This document shows, piece after piece, positions 61,701-64,000 of a stretch of DNA of 64,000 nucleotides (positions are counted from its first letter, which is position 1; every line of letters starts with the position of its first letter). A program made the position numbers and the translations under genes. The notes beneath the pieces are model-generated. The model made no database searches. It saw nothing but the letters and a program-made list of their open reading frames with translations, and was not told where the DNA came from. The DNA comes from Urbifossiella limnaea (GTDB lineage: Bacteria; Planctomycetota; Planctomycetia; Gemmatales; Gemmataceae): the NCBI RefSeq assembly GCF_007747215.1, contig NZ_CP036273.1, positions 7,486,322-7,550,321 on the forward strand, written 5' to 3'.

Positions 61701-64000
61701 AGGTTCGACGACGTCGCCGTCACCGTCAGCCCGCTCGCCGCCGTCTCCGCGTCACCCACCGTGAACCCCACCGCCCCCGTCGACGCCCCCTGGTTGATCG
61801 ACCGGTTCCCCACGTCCGAGATCGACGGCCCGCCGTTCACCGCGAGGACGAACGTGTCCGTCGCCGTCAGCCCGCCCGCGTCCGTCACCGTCAGCGTGAT
61901 CGTCGCCGTCCCCGACTGGCCCGCCGCCGGGGTGACCGTGATCGTCCGGTTCGCACCCGACCCGCCCAGCACCAGCCCGGACGCCGGGACGAGGGTGAGG
62001 TTCGACGACGTGGCCGTCACCGTCAGCCCGCTCGCCGCCGTCTCCGCGTCACCCACCGTGAACCCCACCGCCCCCGTCGACGCCCCCTGGTTGATGCCCT
62101 GGTTGGCCACGTCCGAGATCGACGGGCCCGTGTTCGTCGGCGGGTTGACGGTCAGGACGAACGTGTCGGTGGCGGTGAGGCCGCCGGCGTCCGTCACCGT
62201 CAGCGTGATGGTCGCGGTGCCGGCCTGGCCCGCCGCCGGGGTGACCGTGATCGTCCGGTTCGCACCCGACCCGCCCAGCACCAGCCCCGACGCCGGCACC
62301 AGCGTGAGGTTCGACGACGTCGCCGTCACCGTCAGCCCGCTCGCCGCCGTCTCCGCGTCGCCCACCGTGAACCCCAGGGCGCCCGTCGACGCCCCCTGGT
62401 TGACCGCCCGGCTCCCCACGTCCGAGATCGTCGGCGGGGCGTTGACGGTGAGGACGAACGTGTCCGTCGCCGTCAGCCCGCCCGCGTCCGTCACCGTCAG
62501 CGTGATCGTCGCCGTCCCCGACTGGCCCGCCGCCGGCGTCACCGTCACCGTCCGGCTCGCGCCCGACCCCCCCAGCACCAGCCCCGACGCCGGCACCAGC
62601 GTGAGGTTCGACGACGTGGCGGTGACGGTCAGGCTGCTCGCCGCCGTCTCCGCGTCGCCCACCGTGAACCCCAGGGCGCCCGTCGACGCCCCCTGGTTGA
62701 TCGACCGGTTCCCCACGTCCGAGATCGACGGCCCGCCGTTCACGCTGAGGACGAACGTGTCCGTCGCCGTCAGCCCACCCGCGTCCGTCACCGTCAGCGT
62801 GATCGTCGCGGTGCCGGACTGCCCGGCCGCCGGCGTCACCGTCACCGTCCGGTTCGCCCCCGACCCGCCTAGCACCAGCCCGGAGCCCGGGACGAGGGTG
62901 GGGTTCGACGACGTGGCCGTCACCGTCAGCCCGCTCGCCGCCGTCTCCGCGTCGCCCACCGTGAACCCCAGGGCGCCCGTCGACGCCCCCTGGTTGACCG
63001 CCCGGCTCCCCACGTCCGAGATCGTCGGCGGGGCGTTGACGGTGAGGACGAACGTGTCCGTCGCCGTCAGCCCGCCCGCGTCCGTCACCGTCAGCGTGAT
63101 CGTCGCGGTGCCGGACTGCCCGGCCGCCGGCGTCACCGTCACCGTCCGGCTGGCGCCGGTCCCGCCGAGGACCAGCCCGGAGCCCGGGACGAGGGTGGGG
63201 TTCGACGACGTGGCCGTCACCGTCAGCCCGCTCGCCGCCGTCTCGGCGTCGCCCACCGTGAACCCCAGGGCGCCCGTCGACGCCCCCTGGTTGACCGCCT
63301 GGTTCCCCACGTCCGAGATCGACGGCCCGCCGTTCACGCTGAGGACGAACGTGTCGGTGGCCGTCAGCCCGCCCGCGTCCGTCACCGTCAGCGTGATCGT
63401 CGCGGTGCCGGACTGCCCGGCCGCCGGCGTCACCGTCACCGTCCGGTTCGCACCCGAACCGCCCAGCACCAGACCCGACGCCGGGACGAGGGTGAGGTTC
63501 GACGACGTGGCGGTGACGATCAGGCTGCTCGCCGCCGTCTCCGCGTCACCCACCGTGAACCCCACCGCCCCCGTCGAACTCCCCTGGTTGACCGACTGGT
63601 TCCCCACGTCCGAGATCGACGGCCCGCCGTTCACCGCCACCACGAACGTGTCCGTCGCCGTCAGCCCGCCGGCGTCCGTCACCGTCAGCGTGATCGTCGC
63701 GGTGCCGGACTGCCCGGCCGCCGGCGTCACCGTCACCGTCCGGTTCGCACCCGAACCGCCCAGCACCAGCCCGGAGCCCGGGACGAGGGTGGGGTTCGAC
63801 GACGTGGCCGTCACCGTCAGCCCGCTCGCCGCCGTCTCGGCGTCGCCCACCGTGAACCCCAGGGCGCCCGTCGACGCCCCCTGGTTGACCGCCTGGTTCC
63901 CCACGTCCGAGATCGACGGCCCGCCGTTCACGCTGAGGACGAACGTGTCGGTGGCCGTCAGCCCGCCCGCGTCCGTCACCGTCAGCGTGATCGTCGCGGT
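58787..64000 (-). CDS. Giant surface protein: 99-residue repeats, Calx-beta, metalloprotease-like domain; 5' end outside the window
   Basis: The C-terminal 1738 codons of a very large secreted protein; the frame is still open at 64000 inside a repeat, so the start lies beyond the window. From the N-terminal side: eleven complete 99-residue cadherin/Ig-like repeats (each with PSISDVGNQ, GASTGALGFTVGDAE, AASGLTVTATSSN and GTATITLTVTDAGGLTATDT), a Calx-beta domain (about 60300-60640), a carbohydrate-binding-like domain (about 59760-60290, FDFNGTSND and YYVGDSYKKWPW), a zinc metalloprotease-like segment with HELGHELGLPD at 59375-59407 followed by DLMAETL, and an EF-hand/dockerin-like end (DGDANGAAVGDD, EADGDGTVSDQDNSQFD). 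No sorting tail or membrane helix is at the C-terminus. Confidence 0.88.
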   Translation of the reverse strand, partial: TATITLTVTDAGGLTATDTFVLSVNGGPSISDVGNQAVNQGASTGALGFTVGDAETAASGLTVTATSSNPTLVPGSGLVLGGSGANRTVTVTPAAGQSGTATITLTVTDAGGLTATDTFVVAVNGGPSISDVGNQSVNQGSSTGAVGFTVGDAETAASSLIVTATSSNLTLVPASGLVLGGSGANRTVTVTPAAGQSGTATITLTVTDAGGLTATDTFVLSVNGGPSISDVGNQAVNQGASTGALGFTVGDAETAASGLTVTATSSNPTLVPGSGLVLGGTGASRTVTVTPAAGQSGTATITLTVTDAGGLTATDTFVLTVNAPPTISDVGSRAVNQGASTGALGFTVGDAETAASGLTVTATSSNPTLVPGSGLVLGGSGANRTVTVTPAAGQSGTATITLTVTDAGGLTATDTFVLSVNGGPSISDVGNRSINQGASTGALGFTVGDAETAASSLTVTATSSNLTLVPASGLVLGGSGASRTVTVTPAAGQSGTATITLTVTDAGGLTATDTFVLTVNAPPTISDVGSRAVNQGASTGALGFTVGDAETAASGLTVTATSSNLTLVPASGLVLGGSGANRTITVTPAAGQAGTATITLTVTDAGGLTATDTFVLTVNPPTNTGPSISDVANQGINQGASTGAVGFTVGDAETAASGLTVTATSSNLTLVPASGLVLGGSGANRTITVTPAAGQSGTATITLTVTDAGGLTATDTFVLAVNGGPSISDVGNRSINQGASTGAVGFTVGDAETAASGLTVTATSSNLTLVPASGLVLGGSGANRAVTVTPAAGQSGTATITLTVTDAGGLTATDTFVVAVNGGPSISDVGNQAVRQGASTGAVAFTVGDAETAPGSLTVTATSSNATLVPVSGLVLGGSGANRTVTVTPAAGQSGTATITLTVTDAGGLTATDTFVLKVNGKPTISGVGNQSINQGASTGALAFTVDDAETAPSSLIVTATSSDVTLVPASGLVLGGSDANRTVTVTPAASQAGEATITLTVTDDDGLTATDTFVLTVNGGPSISDVGNQSINQGSSTGAVAFTVGDAETAASSLTVTATSSNATLVPASSLVLGGSGASRTVTVTPAAGQSGTATITLTVTDAGGLTATDTFTVAVNPPPPVGTLQLTTAAASAGEGAGSVTLFVTRTGGSAGAVSVQFATSNGTAAAPGDYTTTTGTLTWADGDTSPKTITVPVIDDTTDEPDETFGVTLSNATGGAALGTAAATVTITDNDLPPSPPPGGTPEVLRFDFNGTSNDAAPGLTGVHGNEVWTAGADYGWLAAVGDFERDPATLPASMTAAQKSLFRDGVTLGGPVGTFRVKVATAGADFAVRYYVGDSYKKWPWIRLQVEGGTASGQLATNVNQYWSYVMFGKDQNSDGFLDVSVLGSATWILNGIDVAMGTTASALPPSLFAPSPQTAAFTVTSTTAPKLTAADLAPVVAAATQRLVAAGADPARLAAVTVTITDLNAAGRLGEHVPGSVHIDDDAGGKGWFVDPTPADDAEFGPPETTGLVANPGPAERGVDLLTVVMHELGHELGLPDIDPAAHPADLMAETLAAGVRRLPAPAAAVELVPVAAGINVEMPTLPPVKPTATEAPVASGDTAVAPLRGESVVVADGFAPRSMATSLTVTYGGLVSLPPDPTTFDRKVTAELGQYLDGDANGAAVGDDAVEFLRRFDEADGDGTVSDQDNSQFDRVHGTRPGTPGYLWYFDYDGLNGVDSTAGRVEFNRPVGLQS
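60645..64000 (-). repeat. Tandem 297-nt coding repeats, continuing past the window edge
   Basis: The motif ACGTGTC marks each unit and recurs at 60664, 60961, 61258, 61555, 61852, 62161, 62458, 62755, 63052, 63349, 63646 and 63943. The spacing is exactly 297 nt except for one unit of 309 nt, which has a four-codon insertion at the repeat junction (NPPTNTG). Units two apart are often more alike than neighbours: 63171-63406 and 63765-64000 are identical over 236 nt. Confidence 0.95.

Noticed and set aside
58793-62872. A 1359-codon forward open frame opposite the repeat protein, and other long antisense frames such as 39585-42209, 35517-37901 and 3315-5498
   Set aside because: They are Arg/Pro/Gly-rich mirror translations of well-supported genes on the other strand, without domains. 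Very high GC makes stop codons rare in such frames.
60645-64000. Regular repeats considered as a CRISPR array
   Set aside because: The unit is 297 nt, coding and continuous with a protein repeat; there are no short repeats with unique spacers and no cas genes.

Overview
The window looks like chromosomal DNA of a planctomycete, most likely of the Gemmata group (family Gemmataceae). The signs are very high GC, a WD40 protein, a planctomycete-type exosortase with a separate EpsI partner, DUF4954, zf-HC2 and ECF regulators, and secreted proteins with a C-terminal sorting tail. This is judged from protein families and composition only. No rRNA, tRNA, CRISPR array or recognisable insertion sequence was seen.

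Layout. 1-2620: end of a WD40 protein, a tiny membrane protein and a nuclease A inhibitor homologue. 2851-16628: a forward block for exopolysaccharide and protein sorting, with exosortase, Wzz/BY-kinase fusion, EpsI, O-antigen ligase, flippase, acyltransferase, three glycosyltransferases, a Gfo/Idh/MocA oxidoreductase and a sugar epimerase. 16635-19808: reverse genes, including the Wza-like export lipoprotein and a PAF-acetylhydrolase-like enzyme. 19903-23110: methyltransferase, two convergent zf-HC2 genes and a double-FHA protein. 23525-26501: a translationally coupled trio of acetyltransferase, GT2 glycosyltransferase and deacetylase-like protein. 27039-33304: two paralogous secreted proteins with exosortase-type tails, a decayed copy of the deacetylase 3' end between them, and a giant TPR protein. 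33685-48074: a hybrid NRPS-PKS cluster. 48963-51337: ECF sigma factor, initiating sugar-phosphate transferase and a third zf-HC2 protein. 51405-58704: an EEP-family membrane protein, glmS, a DUF4954 beta-helix protein, a polysaccharide deacetylase and a zinc-ribbon coiled-coil protein. 58787-64000: the C-terminal part of a giant surface protein made of 99-residue repeats.

How it fits together (inference). GlmS supplies amino sugar, the sugar transferase primes the lipid carrier, and the glycosyltransferases, epimerase, oxidoreductase and acyl/acetyltransferases build and decorate a repeat unit. Flippase, ligase, Wzz/BY-kinase and the Wza-like protein polymerise and export it, and the exosortase with EpsI processes tail-bearing secreted proteins such as the two encoded here. 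The ECF factor and soluble zf-HC2 proteins are candidate regulators.

The most unusual element is the NRPS-PKS cluster: A-PCP, then KS-AT-ACP-aminotransferase-C-A(Gly)-PCP, then C-PCP-hydrolase, a free hydrolase and a cupin-type oxygenase. It should make a beta-amino acyl-glycine product. Its last module has a mutated condensation motif, no adenylation domain, and hydrolases without the usual serine nucleophile that resemble exosortase-system hydrolases. A 54-nt perfect palindrome lying exactly in frame inside the DUF4954 gene is the second notable oddity.
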